In this document: positions 39,441 through 48,874 of the stretch, in pieces
How positions within the stretch are numbered: position 1 is the first letter of the stretch
Layout of the letters: the number at the start of each line of letters is the position of its first letter
Source: Cytobacillus dafuensis
GTDB lineage: Bacteria > Bacillota > Bacilli > Bacillales > Cytobacillaceae
Length of the DNA stretch: 64,000 bases
Assembly: GCF_007995155.1 (NCBI RefSeq)
Contig: NZ_CP042593.1
Location: 290,001 to 354,000 of the forward strand
Direction of reading: 5' to 3'
Made by a program: the position numbers and the translations under genes
Notes under the pieces: generated by a model
The model's database searches: none
Seen by the model: the letters and a program-made list of their open reading frames with translations, nothing else
What the model was told of the DNA's origin: nothing

Positions 39441-39986
39441 TCATTCGTTAAATCTTCCCATAATAATAGTGTTATAGTAGTTGCCATCAGAAAGGATTTT
39501 GTCATTTTTTAATACACCTTCTATTTCGAAGCCAAGCTTTTTATAGAGTTTTATGGCATTATCATTCGTTTCTAAAACATTCAAAGTGATTTTTTTAATA
39601 TCATTGGAGTCAGCCCAAGAAATAGATTCTTGTAAAAGATTTTTCCCAATACCGTATCCCCAATACTCTTTTAATACGCAGACTCCGAATTCTACTTTAT
39701 GAGAGAATCTTTTCAATTGATTTCCTTGGCATCTTGAAAACCCGACAATCCGATCATGAACGACCGCAACTAAGAATAAATTCCTTTTACTTTCAGTATC
39801 TGTTTTAATGATATGTTCAAAACCGGGTACATCTATGAATGCCTCGCCTTGTTCTCTGTCTAAATTTTCGGTCTCTCCATCAATCTGTACTCTTAATTCA
39901 GACAAATCTTTTGCATCTTTTTCGATTGCCGATCTAACAGTATAATTTAGCCCATTAACATAAAACTCTTGCTTGTTAATTATCAT
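39441..39986 (-). CDS. GNAT family N-acetyltransferase
   Basis: 181 residues. The acetyl-CoA loop region is KEYWGYGIGKNLLQESISWA near 110-129, followed by KKITLNVLETNDNAIKLYKKLGF, the typical GNAT tail. Start ATG at 39986 is behind GGAG; the upstream ATG (39998) would place the ribosome site inside the gene. It is a stand-alone gene. The acceptor is unknown, possibly an amino group of a small molecule or protein. Confidence 0.82.
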   Translation of the reverse strand: MIINKQEFYVNGLNYTVRSAIEKDAKDLSELRVQIDGETENLDREQGEAFIDVPGFEHIIKTDTESKRNLFLVAVVHDRIVGFSRCQGNQLKRFSHKVEFGVCVLKEYWGYGIGKNLLQESISWADSNDIKKITLNVLETNDNAIKLYKKLGFEIEGVLKNDKILSDGNYYNTIIMGRFNE

Positions 39987-40156
39987 GACATACTCCATTC
40001 ATAATAAAATTGATTCAGAAAAACAGGGGAGGAGCCTCGTAATCTTTTTTTCTGCAGACCCCTGACCTTGTTTGTCGATAAGATATATATATAAATGGTA
40101 AATATTGATAATAGTAGTCTCCCATATGTTGAATTAATTACGGATAAGCAATTATC

Positions 40157-40735
40157 TTATTTACTTATTAAGTGCTCAAGATGTTCCTTTACTTCTGGCC
40201 ATTGTTCCTTTGTAATACTGTACATAACGGTATGACGTACTGTGCCATCTTGGCGAATCATATGGTTGCGAAGGATGCCTTCTTTTATCGCTCCGATTCG
40301 TTCAATGGCCTTTTGTGAACGTAAATTCGCATGATCTGTTTTGAGTTGTACGCGTTGTAGGTTTATATTTTCAAAACAGTACCTTAGCAGCAAATACTTA
40401 CAATTTGTATTGATAGCAGTACGCCAATAGTTTGGATGTAGCCATGTTGAACCAATTTCTAATCGCTTATGTTCTAAATGTATATCCATCAATCTAGTCG
40501 AACCGATGATTTGATTTGTCTTTTGATTAATGATAACAAAGGGAATTTCTATTCCCTGCTCTTTTGCCATAAGTGCTTTTTGTACGTAGTGAATAACGTC
40601 CTCTTTCGTGGTAATGTTCTGCGTCGCATGCTGCCAAATGGATTGATCTTTGGATGCTTCAAAAATCTCGTCAATATCACTTTCATCCATTACTTTTAAA
40701 CAAACAATTTCGTTTTTTAATTTGATATTCTCCAT
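40157..40735 (-). CDS. GNAT acetyltransferase, RimJ/RimL type
   Basis: 192 residues. The pattern IGSTRLMDIHLEHKRLEIGSTWLHPNYW near 77-104 and the NLRSQKAIERIGAIKEGILRNH segment near 138-159 are those of the RimJ/RimL branch (Acetyltransf_3). The start is ATG at 40735 behind AAGGAGTG. It is divergent from a MocR-type regulator across a paired operator, so it is probably that regulator's target. Its substrate is unknown. Confidence 0.85.
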   Translation of the reverse strand: MENIKLKNEIVCLKVMDESDIDEIFEASKDQSIWQHATQNITTKEDVIHYVQKALMAKEQGIEIPFVIINQKTNQIIGSTRLMDIHLEHKRLEIGSTWLHPNYWRTAINTNCKYLLLRYCFENINLQRVQLKTDHANLRSQKAIERIGAIKEGILRNHMIRQDGTVRHTVMYSITKEQWPEVKEHLEHLISK

Positions 40736-40770
40736 CGTTTATCACTCCTTACCACTATTAAAATGAAAAT

Positions 40771-40816
40771 TTGGTATGATAAAAATAACCAAAAAGAAAA
40801 ATATTGACCATACCAA
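40771..40816. promoter_or_regulatory. Inverted TTGGTATG/CATACCAA pair: candidate MocR operator
   Basis: TTGGTATG (40771-40778) and CATACCAA (40809-40816) are perfect inverted 8-mers, 38 bases between starts, in the 93-base divergent region. MocR-family regulators are known to bind spaced repeats in such gaps. The right arm abuts the AAAGGAGG of the regulator. Confidence 0.55.
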
Positions 40817-40828
40817 AAGGAGGTTTCA

Positions 40829-42253
40829 ATGGAACTGCCCATTTATTTAGAGCAAGGGAAGGCTATGTATATACAAATTTATGAACAAATAAAAACAGCC
40901 GTTCTTCATAAAATCCTTGTTCCCCAAAGTAAACTCCCTTCAAAACGTCTGCTTGCCACTCAACTTGGTGTAAGTGTACATACCGTTCGTGAAGCGTATG
41001 ATCAATTATTAGCGGAAGGTTATATCATGAGTCGAGAACGCTCAGGCTATTTTGTTTCAGCCTTCGAGCAAGAATGGCAGCCAGCAGCGTCGAATAAACC
41101 TAATATCGAATCTACAGAATCTTTGAATCAACAAGTATTAATCGATTTTAATTCTGGGCATGTAGATGCAACTCTTTTTCCATACCACATTTGGAAACGA
41201 TTAATACGTCAACACATCGAAGAAGCGAGCTTAGTGAATAGTCCATGGCAAGGAGAGTGGACATTACGAACAGAAATCTCTAAATATGTGGGGCGTTCTC
41301 GTGGTGTACAATGTGAAGAAAGCCAAGTGTTCCTATATAGCGGCACGCAAATGCAGTTGCAGGATTTATGTCAGTTTTTCGGTTTGGATATATGTGTTGG
41401 TATGGAGGAGCCTGGATTTATTCGAGTAAAGGCTGTATTTGAAAAGTTAAGACTTAAAGTATTCCCTATTCAAGTAGATCATCATGGCGTAACCATCCCG
41501 ATTGAAAAATTAGACTTATTGTACACGACACCGGCCCATCAGTTTCCACTAGGAATGATAATGCCCCTCGAAAGACGTATGGGATTATTAAAATGGGCGA
41601 ATGAACAGAATAGCTTGATCATTGAAGATGATTATGATTCAGAATTTCGCTTTGACGGATTACCGATTCCGTCATTCGCACAAATCGATCAACTTCAACA
41701 TGTCATTTATTTTGGGACATTTTCTAAATCTCTGATTCCTTCTATGCGTATGAGCTATATGATTCTTCCAAAATCTCTTGTTGAAGCGTTCGAAAAATTT
41801 AATAGACACCAAAAATCTACTGTTTCTCGTGTCGAGCAGCTGACAGTAGCTGATTTTATGAAAGAAGGCTATTTCGAACGACATCTTGCAAAAATGCGTA
41901 CCGCCTATCGGAAAAAACATCTTACTTTATTACAAGCCATCGAAACCTATTTACCAAAGGAATTCGAAATCATCGGAGAAAATTCAGGTCTGCATATTGT
42001 ACTCAAGCTGCCTCACTATTTAACAGAACAACGTGCCATCCAAAAAGCAATCGATTTAGGAATACGAATTTATCCTGCTTCTATTTCATATATAGAGGAG
42101 CCAAATACTCACATGGTGATACTTGGTTATGGAGGACTAACAAATGATGAAATAAGGGAAGGGATTTTTAAGTTAGCAGAAACATGGCTATACAACTGTC
42201 CTCTTGTCCCACATATCAGAACAAATGATAAAAGTGCTAGTCCCCGCCTCTAA
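40829..42253 (+). CDS. MocR/PdxR-type regulator (GntR HTH plus aminotransferase domain)
   Basis: 474 residues. The N-terminal GntR winged helix (IYEQIKTAVLHK... SKRLLATQLGVSVHTVREAY, about 15-60) is followed by an aminotransferase class I domain. The PLP-binding elements are DDYDSEFRFDG near 272-282 and the Schiff-base Lys of FGTFSKSLIPSMRMSY near 299-314. MocR regulators use PLP and often an amino compound to control a divergent gene. Here that gene is the RimJ/L-type acetyltransferase, or an unlinked PLP or amino-acid gene. The start is ATG at 40829 behind AAAGGAGG. Confidence 0.88.
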   Translation: MELPIYLEQGKAMYIQIYEQIKTAVLHKILVPQSKLPSKRLLATQLGVSVHTVREAYDQLLAEGYIMSRERSGYFVSAFEQEWQPAASNKPNIESTESLNQQVLIDFNSGHVDATLFPYHIWKRLIRQHIEEASLVNSPWQGEWTLRTEISKYVGRSRGVQCEESQVFLYSGTQMQLQDLCQFFGLDICVGMEEPGFIRVKAVFEKLRLKVFPIQVDHHGVTIPIEKLDLLYTTPAHQFPLGMIMPLERRMGLLKWANEQNSLIIEDDYDSEFRFDGLPIPSFAQIDQLQHVIYFGTFSKSLIPSMRMSYMILPKSLVEAFEKFNRHQKSTVSRVEQLTVADFMKEGYFERHLAKMRTAYRKKHLTLLQAIETYLPKEFEIIGENSGLHIVLKLPHYLTEQRAIQKAIDLGIRIYPASISYIEEPNTHMVILGYGGLTNDEIREGIFKLAETWLYNCPLVPHIRTNDKSASPRL

Positions 42254-42284
42254 AATTCATTAACGGGCAGGGACTAACAGGCTT

Positions 42285-43049
42285 CTATTTAACTACTTCA
42301 TTATGAGATGATTTACTTGATAACTGCAACTGCCTTGAACTTGCAATAAAATTATAAGTAACCGCGGCTGCTATCGCTCCAATTAGGGGTCCGATAACAT
42401 AGATAGGGAATTGTATCCAGTCTATGTTACCTCCTAATAGACTATCAACAACATAAGGCCCAAAGGTTCTAGCGGGATTAAATGATGCTCCCGTAGGGCC
42501 GGCAAACATCATGATAATGCCTCCTACCGTTAAACCGATTACGAGCCCTCCCCATTCCTTAGGAGCTCTGGAGTCTACAGCAATTCCCATGATAACGAAC
42601 ATTAGAATAAATGCTGCAATGGCTTCAATTGCTATCGCCTGAAAATAACCGGTAGATGGAGCAAGTACAGTGGCCCCTAAATTTCCTAATAATACTCCGT
42701 CTATGCCAAGAACCATAACGATTCCAAAGGCACCAATGACACCACCCACACATTGTGCAATGAGATATGGAAATACTTCTTTCCAAGGGAAATGACCCGT
42801 CGAAGCTAATGCCATCGTAACCGCTGGGTTAATATGGCAACCAGAAAATTTTCCAATTGAATAAATCATCGCCATAACAACAATCGCAAAGGCAAAACTG
42901 ATAACGCCAATATCTGCCAAAGTTGTAGACTCATTATTATTAGCCGTAATCAAACCATTAAAAGCAGCAGTTCCAGGACCAATAAGGACTAGTAATGCAG
43001 TACCAATACCTTCAGCAACACATCGTTTGAACAGGCCAGTTCTCTCCAT
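42285..43049 (-). CDS. Aquaporin/glycerol facilitator family channel
   Basis: 254 residues with six membrane segments and the two half-helix motifs: CHINPAVTMAL near 70-80 and SFNPARTFGP near 195-204. MIP channels pass water or small uncharged solutes. The gene follows fdhA at 12 bases, so the two form an operon under a sigma-54 promoter. The linkage to an aldehyde dehydrogenase suggests that the channel moves a small alcohol, aldehyde or polyol, which is inference. Ribosome site GGTGG. Confidence 0.88.
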   Translation of the reverse strand: MERTGLFKRCVAEGIGTALLVLIGPGTAAFNGLITANNNESTTLADIGVISFAFAIVVMAMIYSIGKFSGCHINPAVTMALASTGHFPWKEVFPYLIAQCVGGVIGAFGIVMVLGIDGVLLGNLGATVLAPSTGYFQAIAIEAIAAFILMFVIMGIAVDSRAPKEWGGLVIGLTVGGIIMMFAGPTGASFNPARTFGPYVVDSLLGGNIDWIQFPIYVIGPLIGAIAAAVTYNFIASSRQLQLSSKSSHNEVVK

Positions 43050-43061
43050 TACCCGCCACCA

Positions 43062-44276
43062 TTATTTCACAAGTCCATGAGGATCGATAACATACTTTCT
43101 GGCAACACCTTTGTCAAATTCTTCATAGCCCATTGGCGCTTCGTCTAAGGAAATAACTGTGGCATTTACTGCCTTTGCAATTTGTGCTTTTCCACTTAAA
43201 ATAGCCTTCATCAAGTCACGGTGGTATTGCATAACTGGTGTTTGTCCTGTTACAAATGTATGCGCCTTCGCCCATCCTAAGCCAAGCCGAACTCTCAATG
43301 TACCAATTTTGGCATCTTCATCAATTCCACCTGGATCACCCGTTACATAAAGACCAGGAATACCAAGACGTCCACCAGCCCGTGTAACTTGCATAATGGA
43401 GTTTAATACAGTTGCTGGTGCTTCTATAGCATTAGCTCCATGGGCAGATGCTTCAAAACCTACACAGTCCACTGCACAATCCACTTCAGGAATACCTAAA
43501 ATTTGGTCAATTTGCTCACCCAAATCAGAGTGTTCACGAAGATTTACCGTTTCACAGCCAAAGCTTCTAGCTTGAGCAAGTCTCTCACCATTTAAGTCTC
43601 CTACAATAACTACAGCGGCACCTAATAATTGTGCCGAATGTGCAGCCGCTAGCCCAACAGGACCTGCACCTGCAATATAAACAGTAGATCCTGGTTTAAC
43701 ACCTGCGCTCACTGCCCCATGATAGCCTGTTGGAAAAATATCAGAGAGCATCGTTAAATCTTTAATTTTTTCCATCGCTTGATCTTTATCAGGGAATTTC
43801 AATAATTGGAAATCAGCATAAGGCACCATAACATATTCAGACTGACCTCCAACCCATCCACCCATATCTACATATCCATAGGCTGAACCAGGACGATCAG
43901 GATTTACATTTTCACATATATGAGTGTTGCGCTCTTTACAGCTCCGGCATCGTCCGCAGGCAATATTAAACGGAACAGAAACAAGATCACCTTTTTTGAT
44001 GAATTCTACATCGCGGCCGACTTCGATCACTTCTCCTGTTATTTCATGCCCAAGTACAAGTCCTGCTGGAGCGGTTGTTCTACCCCTAACCATATGTTGG
44101 TCGCTTCCACAAATATTTGTCGTAACAACCTTTAAGATAACACCATGATCACATTTTCGCCCAACGTTGAGCGGATTTACTCCAGGTCCATCTCTTAAAA
44201 CTAAATCTGGATAACCAATGTCCATTACCTCAACTTTACCAGGGCCCATATACGCTACTGCTCTGTTTCCTGCCAT
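43062..44276 (-). CDS. fdhA: Glutathione-independent formaldehyde dehydrogenase-type zinc enzyme
   Basis: 404 residues, zinc medium-chain dehydrogenase. Catalytic zinc ligands Cys56 (NICGSDQH) and His77-Glu78 (GHE), structural zinc Cys107, 110, 113 and 121, and the NAD fold GAGPVG. The N-terminal MAGNRAVAYMGPGKVEV and the PFNIACGRCRSCK block match the Pseudomonas-type formaldehyde dehydrogenase, which makes formate and acts on other short aldehydes or alcohols. ATG at 44276 is behind GGGAGGAA. It is the first gene of an operon with the aquaporin and has a sigma-54 promoter. Confidence 0.88.
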   Translation of the reverse strand: MAGNRAVAYMGPGKVEVMDIGYPDLVLRDGPGVNPLNVGRKCDHGVILKVVTTNICGSDQHMVRGRTTAPAGLVLGHEITGEVIEVGRDVEFIKKGDLVSVPFNIACGRCRSCKERNTHICENVNPDRPGSAYGYVDMGGWVGGQSEYVMVPYADFQLLKFPDKDQAMEKIKDLTMLSDIFPTGYHGAVSAGVKPGSTVYIAGAGPVGLAAAHSAQLLGAAVVIVGDLNGERLAQARSFGCETVNLREHSDLGEQIDQILGIPEVDCAVDCVGFEASAHGANAIEAPATVLNSIMQVTRAGGRLGIPGLYVTGDPGGIDEDAKIGTLRVRLGLGWAKAHTFVTGQTPVMQYHRDLMKAILSGKAQIAKAVNATVISLDEAPMGYEEFDKGVARKYVIDPHGLVK

Positions 44277-44327
44277 CTTTTCTATTCCTCCCTTTTAAAT
44301 AAAAATTGATGATTCAATCTATATATA

Positions 44328-44345
44328 TTGCAATTATCGTGCCAA
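44328..44345 (-). promoter_or_regulatory. Sigma-54 (SigL) -24/-12 promoter for fdhA
   Basis: On the minus strand TTGGCACGATAATTGCAA has GG at -24 and GC at -12 with correct spacing, close to the TGGCAC-N5-TTGC consensus. The leader to the ATG at 44276 would be about 40 bases. The nearby sigma-54 activator supports it strongly. Confidence 0.88.
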
Positions 44346-44395
44346 TCATAAAATCCTTGAAAATCATCATTTATTAAATTGACAAAAAAGAAATT

Positions 44396-44412
44396 TGTTC
44401 AAGACATGAACA
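44396..44412. promoter_or_regulatory. Inverted repeat upstream of sigma-54 promoter: candidate activator site
   Basis: TGTTCA-AGACA-TGAACA is a perfect 6-bp inverted repeat about 50-70 bases upstream of the -24 element, a normal distance for an enhancer-type site. A second imperfect palindrome (GTAGGTTGAC/GTCAACTAC, 44573-44592) lies in front of the activator gene. The rest of 44277-44637 is AT-rich without a gene. Confidence 0.55.
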
Positions 44413-44637
44413 GAATATGTCCTATTTTGATACACGATAAAAATTATTTTGAATATTTCGTTAAAGCCAGAGTAAATATAATAAATAGTAAGTGTCTTTT
44501 GTATGAATAATAAGTTGTCAGTCTGCATACACAAAGCTTGTTTTTACAAAGAATTTAACTAGCGTAGTTAAAGTAGGTTGACCGTCAACTACATACAAGC
44601 TTGAGAGCAAAAGTTCATGAAGGGGGAAAAGATTTAG

Positions 44638-46407
44638 ATGTCACCCGTAAATTTTTTAAATCAAAGGAAGATAATTGATCTTTCTTGGAAGCGATGTCAT
44701 AGTTTTGGACTTTCACCCACAGATTCCATTAATGATTTCTCATTAATGGAAAAGGACTTACAAGAAGTAATAAAAAAGAATGAGTATTTGATTAAACATA
44801 GTACATACATTTTAGAAAAGCTTTACCCTACTTTTCAATCAAGTGGACTTGTAACAGTTATTGTTGATAAGAATGGCACGATCCTTCATAAAATGGGAAA
44901 GTTAGACATTGAAGAGTCATTTGAATATATGTCCGTTGGCTCTAATTGGTCCGAAGAAATAAAAGGAACAAATGCAATTGGGCTAGTTATTCATGAAAAA
45001 AAACCTATCATAACTCACGCTGAACACCATTTCTTTGTTACAAATCACTTTCTTACATGTGCAGCAAGTCCCATATATTCGCCAACTGGAGAGTTCATCG
45101 GGGCTGTTAATATCAGTGCGAGAAAAGAGTTATATCACCCACTTACGATATCCTTAGCGAGTATAATTGCTGAAGCAGTACAGAATCGGCTGCTCTTGGA
45201 GCATAAAAACCACGAAAAGCTATTGACATTAAAAGAAATAGATCATACAACAAACTTATTCTCTTATCCACTTCTTACACTTGATGAAGATAAAAAGATC
45301 ATTCGTGCAAACCAAACAGCACGTCAACTTTTAGGTGATGATTGTATTGGAAAAGAGTTTCACGCTAAACAAGGCAATTTGGTAGAAATATTATCCGATC
45401 AAACAAATAAAATATTTCGTTCTATTGTTTCTCTACACAAAACTAACCAAAAATTTTCTCAAGACATAAAACTTTACACAACACATGATATCATCGGATC
45501 ATGTGAATCGATTGTTCGGGTTAAGAAGGTTGTTAATAAAGCTTCCTTCTCGGATTATCCTATAATCATTTATGGAGAAAGCGGTACGGGTAAAGAACTA
45601 ATAGCACAATCTCTACATACGGCTGGACCACGTAAAATGAAACCATTTATTGCGTTAAATTGTAGTGCAATACCTGAAAGTTTGATTGAAAGTGAACTAT
45701 TCGGTTACGAACGAGGTGCTTTTACTGGTGCTAAACGGGAAGGGGCTCCTGGAAAATTTGAAACAGCGGATGGAGGAACCATATTCCTCGATGAAATTGG
45801 TGATATGCCATTGAAGGCGCAAGCGGTTTTACTCCGCGTTTTACAAGAAAAAATAGTGACCAGAATTGGCGGAAGTATAGTCAGATTCATCGATACAAGA
45901 GTGATAGCTGCAACAAACAAAAATTTGCGTGAAGAGGTACAAGCAGGAAGATTTAGAGAAGATTTATACTACCGATTGAAAGGGATTTTTATTACATTGC
46001 CGCCTCTTCGTAATAGAACCGACATTATAGAGCTTGCAGAACACTTCATAACAGAGCTGGAAACTCCATCTAAAACCTTATCTGAAGAAGCTAAGCAGAA
46101 ACTAATCTCCTATCTTTGGCCTGGGAACATACGGGAACTCAAAAGTGTCCTCATGCAAGCCTCCTTTTTTGCAGAAGGTAATGAAATAAAGGGTGAGGAT
46201 TTACATTTTGAAGACGAGTATGAACTGCAATTGAATAGGAAAGATTCTGAAGAGAAAATACCCCTTTCACTTAACAACACAGAAAAAGCTGCAATTTTAA
46301 AGGCATTACAATCAGTAGAATGGAACATAAGTAAAGCTGCGAATATTTTACAAATTAGTAGAAATACGTTATATCTAAAAATAAAAAAATATAATTTGGA
46401 GAAATAG
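44638..46407 (+). CDS. Sigma-54-dependent transcriptional activator (AcoR/DhaR-like)
   Basis: 589 residues. An N-terminal GAF-type sensor (about 60-190, with GSNWSEEIKGTNAIGLVI) is followed by a PAS-like segment (about 207-270), an AAA+ domain with Walker A GESGTGKE (313-320), GAFTGA (360-365) and Walker B FLDEIGD (383-389), and a Fis-type helix-turn-helix at the C-terminus. GAFTGA is the sigma-54 contact loop, so it should open promoters with SigL. It is divergent from fdhA and its sigma-54 promoter, so it is the likely activator of that operon, sensing a small carbon compound. Start ATG at 44638 behind AAGGGGG. Confidence 0.9.
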   Translation: MSPVNFLNQRKIIDLSWKRCHSFGLSPTDSINDFSLMEKDLQEVIKKNEYLIKHSTYILEKLYPTFQSSGLVTVIVDKNGTILHKMGKLDIEESFEYMSVGSNWSEEIKGTNAIGLVIHEKKPIITHAEHHFFVTNHFLTCAASPIYSPTGEFIGAVNISARKELYHPLTISLASIIAEAVQNRLLLEHKNHEKLLTLKEIDHTTNLFSYPLLTLDEDKKIIRANQTARQLLGDDCIGKEFHAKQGNLVEILSDQTNKIFRSIVSLHKTNQKFSQDIKLYTTHDIIGSCESIVRVKKVVNKASFSDYPIIIYGESGTGKELIAQSLHTAGPRKMKPFIALNCSAIPESLIESELFGYERGAFTGAKREGAPGKFETADGGTIFLDEIGDMPLKAQAVLLRVLQEKIVTRIGGSIVRFIDTRVIAATNKNLREEVQAGRFREDLYYRLKGIFITLPPLRNRTDIIELAEHFITELETPSKTLSEEAKQKLISYLWPGNIRELKSVLMQASFFAEGNEIKGEDLHFEDEYELQLNRKDSEEKIPLSLNNTEKAAILKALQSVEWNISKAANILQISRNTLYLKIKKYNLEK

Positions 46408-46562
46408 CAATCTTCATTTAAGGAAATTTTAATAGGAAAAGTTAGATATACAGGCTAAGAATCGTTTGATCTAAAAAAAATGTTTCAGTGACGTCAATTA
46501 TGGACAATCGTGCGCTATTTTGTAGAAAAAAAGTGCCATTTGTAAATAAGAACACAATCAAA

Positions 46563-46589
46563 AAAGCCTGTCTAAAAAAGACAGGCTTT
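46563..46589. terminator. Bidirectional terminator
   Basis: AAAGCCTGTCT (46563-46573) pairs with AGACAGGCTTT (46579-46589). On the minus strand a T-run follows, ending the heme O synthase gene. Confidence 0.85.
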
Positions 46590-46664
46590 ATTAAGGATTT
46601 GAAATAAAGTTTAATCAAAAAAATCAAATACACATGCATTAAGCTGAAAAAATCATCAACATTC

Positions 46665-47582
46665 TTACAATTCAAAAATGATCCCCACTAGAGAGTAGAT
46701 AATGACAGTGGAAAAAAGGATCGTCATGTGAAGAAGGGAGAAAAGGAACATGGATTTTGCCCATTTCTCTGAATCCATCTTTTTATAGCCAAACACACTT
46801 AAAATAAGCCAGGAAATGCTCAAAAGAAGTGCTACGATCATAAGGCCAAGGCTTAAAGACCCTAAAAGGAAGCTTATCGCAATTAGAATAATTAAATAAA
46901 TATTTGTCTGTATATATGTTCTTTTAACACCTTTGACTACTGGAAGCATAGGTACCTTCGCAGCCTTATATTCATCGTGCTTACGAATCGCGATAGCATA
47001 GAAATGAGGCATTTGCCAAATAACTGTAATGATAAATAGCCCAAGAATAGCAGGATGTGTGATGTCTGGATATATAGCAGCCCAACCTATGAGAGGCGGC
47101 ATTGCTCCAGAAATACTTCCAATCTCCGTGTTATAAATGGTTCTTCTTTTACTCCACATCGTGTACGGGACAACATAAAAAAACAATCCTAGAAACCCTA
47201 GAAATGCTGCTAGAGGAGTTGCTAATGATAGAGCTGCTATTCCAAAGATAGACATGAAGATAGCAAGCCATAATACTGTTTTAGGCTTTATTTCTCCAGT
47301 TACAGTTGGTCTATTTTTGGTCCTTTCCATTATGGAATCTATATCTCGATCATATAGATTGTTAAAAGCCCCAGCGGCACCCATAACTAAAATGGAACCA
47401 ATTAAAGCAAAAATAATTTCAGGAAGCTTTTCTAGAAAGCTAATCTGATAAGTGTATAATGCCAATGTTAATCCAGCAAACATCGGGAAAAGGTTTGATT
47501 TAATGATTCCGGTTTTGACGGTTTGTGCCAAAATATTTGACATAGTCTGTTCCGGCGGGGTAGGTTTTTTTTGCCTTCGCAT
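46665..47582 (-). CDS. ctaB: Protoheme IX farnesyltransferase (heme O synthase)
   Basis: Adds a farnesyl group to heme B to make heme O for terminal oxidases. 305 residues, UbiA family, with about nine membrane segments. NNLYDRDIDSIMERTKNRP near 74-92 is the prenyl-diphosphate motif, and YNTEIGSISGAMPPLIGW near 150-167 is the CyoE/CtaB hallmark. It is alone and not with ctaA or cta oxidase genes, so it may be the second copy (ctaO-like) that B. subtilis also has. Start ATG at 47582 behind AAAGGAAG. Confidence 0.9.
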   Translation of the reverse strand: MRRQKKPTPPEQTMSNILAQTVKTGIIKSNLFPMFAGLTLALYTYQISFLEKLPEIIFALIGSILVMGAAGAFNNLYDRDIDSIMERTKNRPTVTGEIKPKTVLWLAIFMSIFGIAALSLATPLAAFLGFLGLFFYVVPYTMWSKRRTIYNTEIGSISGAMPPLIGWAAIYPDITHPAILGLFIITVIWQMPHFYAIAIRKHDEYKAAKVPMLPVVKGVKRTYIQTNIYLIILIAISFLLGSLSLGLMIVALLLSISWLILSVFGYKKMDSEKWAKSMFLFSLLHMTILFSTVIIYSLVGIIFEL

Positions 47583-47971
47583 TATTACTATCTTCCTTTA
47601 CTAGACAATCTATAATAATCGTGCTTCAATCCAGATTAATAGTATTTAAGGTTATTTTTGACATAATTATCATTTATTAATTTATATACTATTTGGTATG
47701 TTAAAGCTATAAGGTATGCTTGTCAAGGGAGCGGGGAAGAAGGATGATTAGACGAAGATTAACTCAGGAGGAGAGAAAAAAGGGCAAATGATATCATTTA
47801 CCACTCTTTTTTTTGAGAATAAGATAGACTCCAAAAAAAGTCCAATCACATCATTTTTTCTTTCATAAAATAAGTTATCAGCAGTATAGGACAAGTATTA
47901 GTATTTGTTCATTTCAATTAAATTACTGCAATAGCTACTGATGAATAATGAAGAAGTAGAGGTGTGATATT
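47583..47971 (+). other. Intergenic stretch with a possible 15-residue small ORF
   Basis: Mostly AT-rich. ATG at 47744 behind GAAGAAGG opens a 15-residue basic frame (MIRRRLTQEERKKGK) that ends at TGA 47789-47791. Just after is the palindrome AAATGATATCATTT and a T-run (near 47786-47814) that could end a short transcript. Coding is uncertain. Confidence 0.35.
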
Positions 47972-48823
47972 TTGAGGAAAGAATATTTACGCTGGACAGA
48001 GATACCGTATGCAGGGGAATCGAAACCACCTAATAATCCGGTTACTCCTTTGGCTGGCTCGTGGTCACTAATTTATTTAAAGCGAGACAAAAATGGAAAC
48101 TTCCTTGATCCGAACGGTTGGAAAATGAAACTCCCTATAAAACATCCCAACTTAATTAATTTCGATAAAGAGTTACGTATTGTCCAAAATACGCTAGAGA
48201 ATCTTACTCCCACTCAAAAAAATATTGGTATATATTATGGAACAGGGGTCCCTACTAAACAATGGACACCGGTTATTGATCGCTTAATTGATACTTATGG
48301 AGTTAGCCCTTTGCATGCTGGAAGGATATTAGCAGCTGTACAGGCTGCTATAAATGATACAATGATCGTAGTGTGGGCTTTAAAATATCCATGGGATGTA
48401 GCAAGGCCAAACCAATATGATCAAACGATGAGAACATTGTTGTGCACTCCGCGTTTTCCAACTTATCCATCTGGTCATGCCAGCATGTCAGGATGTACAG
48501 AAGTCGTACTAAGCTATTTTTTCCCAAAAGAAGCAAGCAAACTTAGAAAAATAGCTGATGACAATGCGCTTAGTCGATTATATGCAGGAGTTCATTTTCC
48601 GGCAGATAATAACGAAGGACTAAGATTGGGAAGATATATCGGAACAGCTATAGTTGATTACCTAAAAACACAACTTGATAGTGATTTAAAACCAATTGAT
48701 ACACCTTATACAAAGTTCCTAGATGCAGATATTTTCCCAATAGATTACCAACAGTTTATCCCGTTTGATTTCCCAAAAACTTGTACTTCTCTTGTAATGG
48801 GAGACGAATCTAGCTCGTGTTGA
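47972..48823 (+). CDS. Vanadium-dependent haloperoxidase/PAP2-family protein
   Basis: 283 residues. The vanadate/phosphate site is complete: K138 and R145-P146 in KYPWDVARP, PSGH (166-169), and S201-R202 with H208 in SRLYAGVHFPAD plus D212. These are the arginine, lysine, serine and histidine positions of vanadium haloperoxidases and acid phosphatases of the PAP2 type. The SRLYAGVHFPAD form and long N-terminus favour the haloperoxidase branch. There is no signal peptide. Start TTG at 47972. No partner gene is beside it. The reaction is unproven. Confidence 0.8.
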   Translation: MRKEYLRWTEIPYAGESKPPNNPVTPLAGSWSLIYLKRDKNGNFLDPNGWKMKLPIKHPNLINFDKELRIVQNTLENLTPTQKNIGIYYGTGVPTKQWTPVIDRLIDTYGVSPLHAGRILAAVQAAINDTMIVVWALKYPWDVARPNQYDQTMRTLLCTPRFPTYPSGHASMSGCTEVVLSYFFPKEASKLRKIADDNALSRLYAGVHFPADNNEGLRLGRYIGTAIVDYLKTQLDSDLKPIDTPYTKFLDADIFPIDYQQFIPFDFPKTCTSLVMGDESSSC

Positions 48824-48874
48824 ACAGAATTTGGGTCCTACGGAAAGTACTGAACCTGAGCAACCGTTAATAAT

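Noticed and set aside
46442..46675. Minus-strand frame of 77 codons
   Set aside because: It overlaps a strong terminator, has low-complexity hydrophobic text and lacks a ribosome site.
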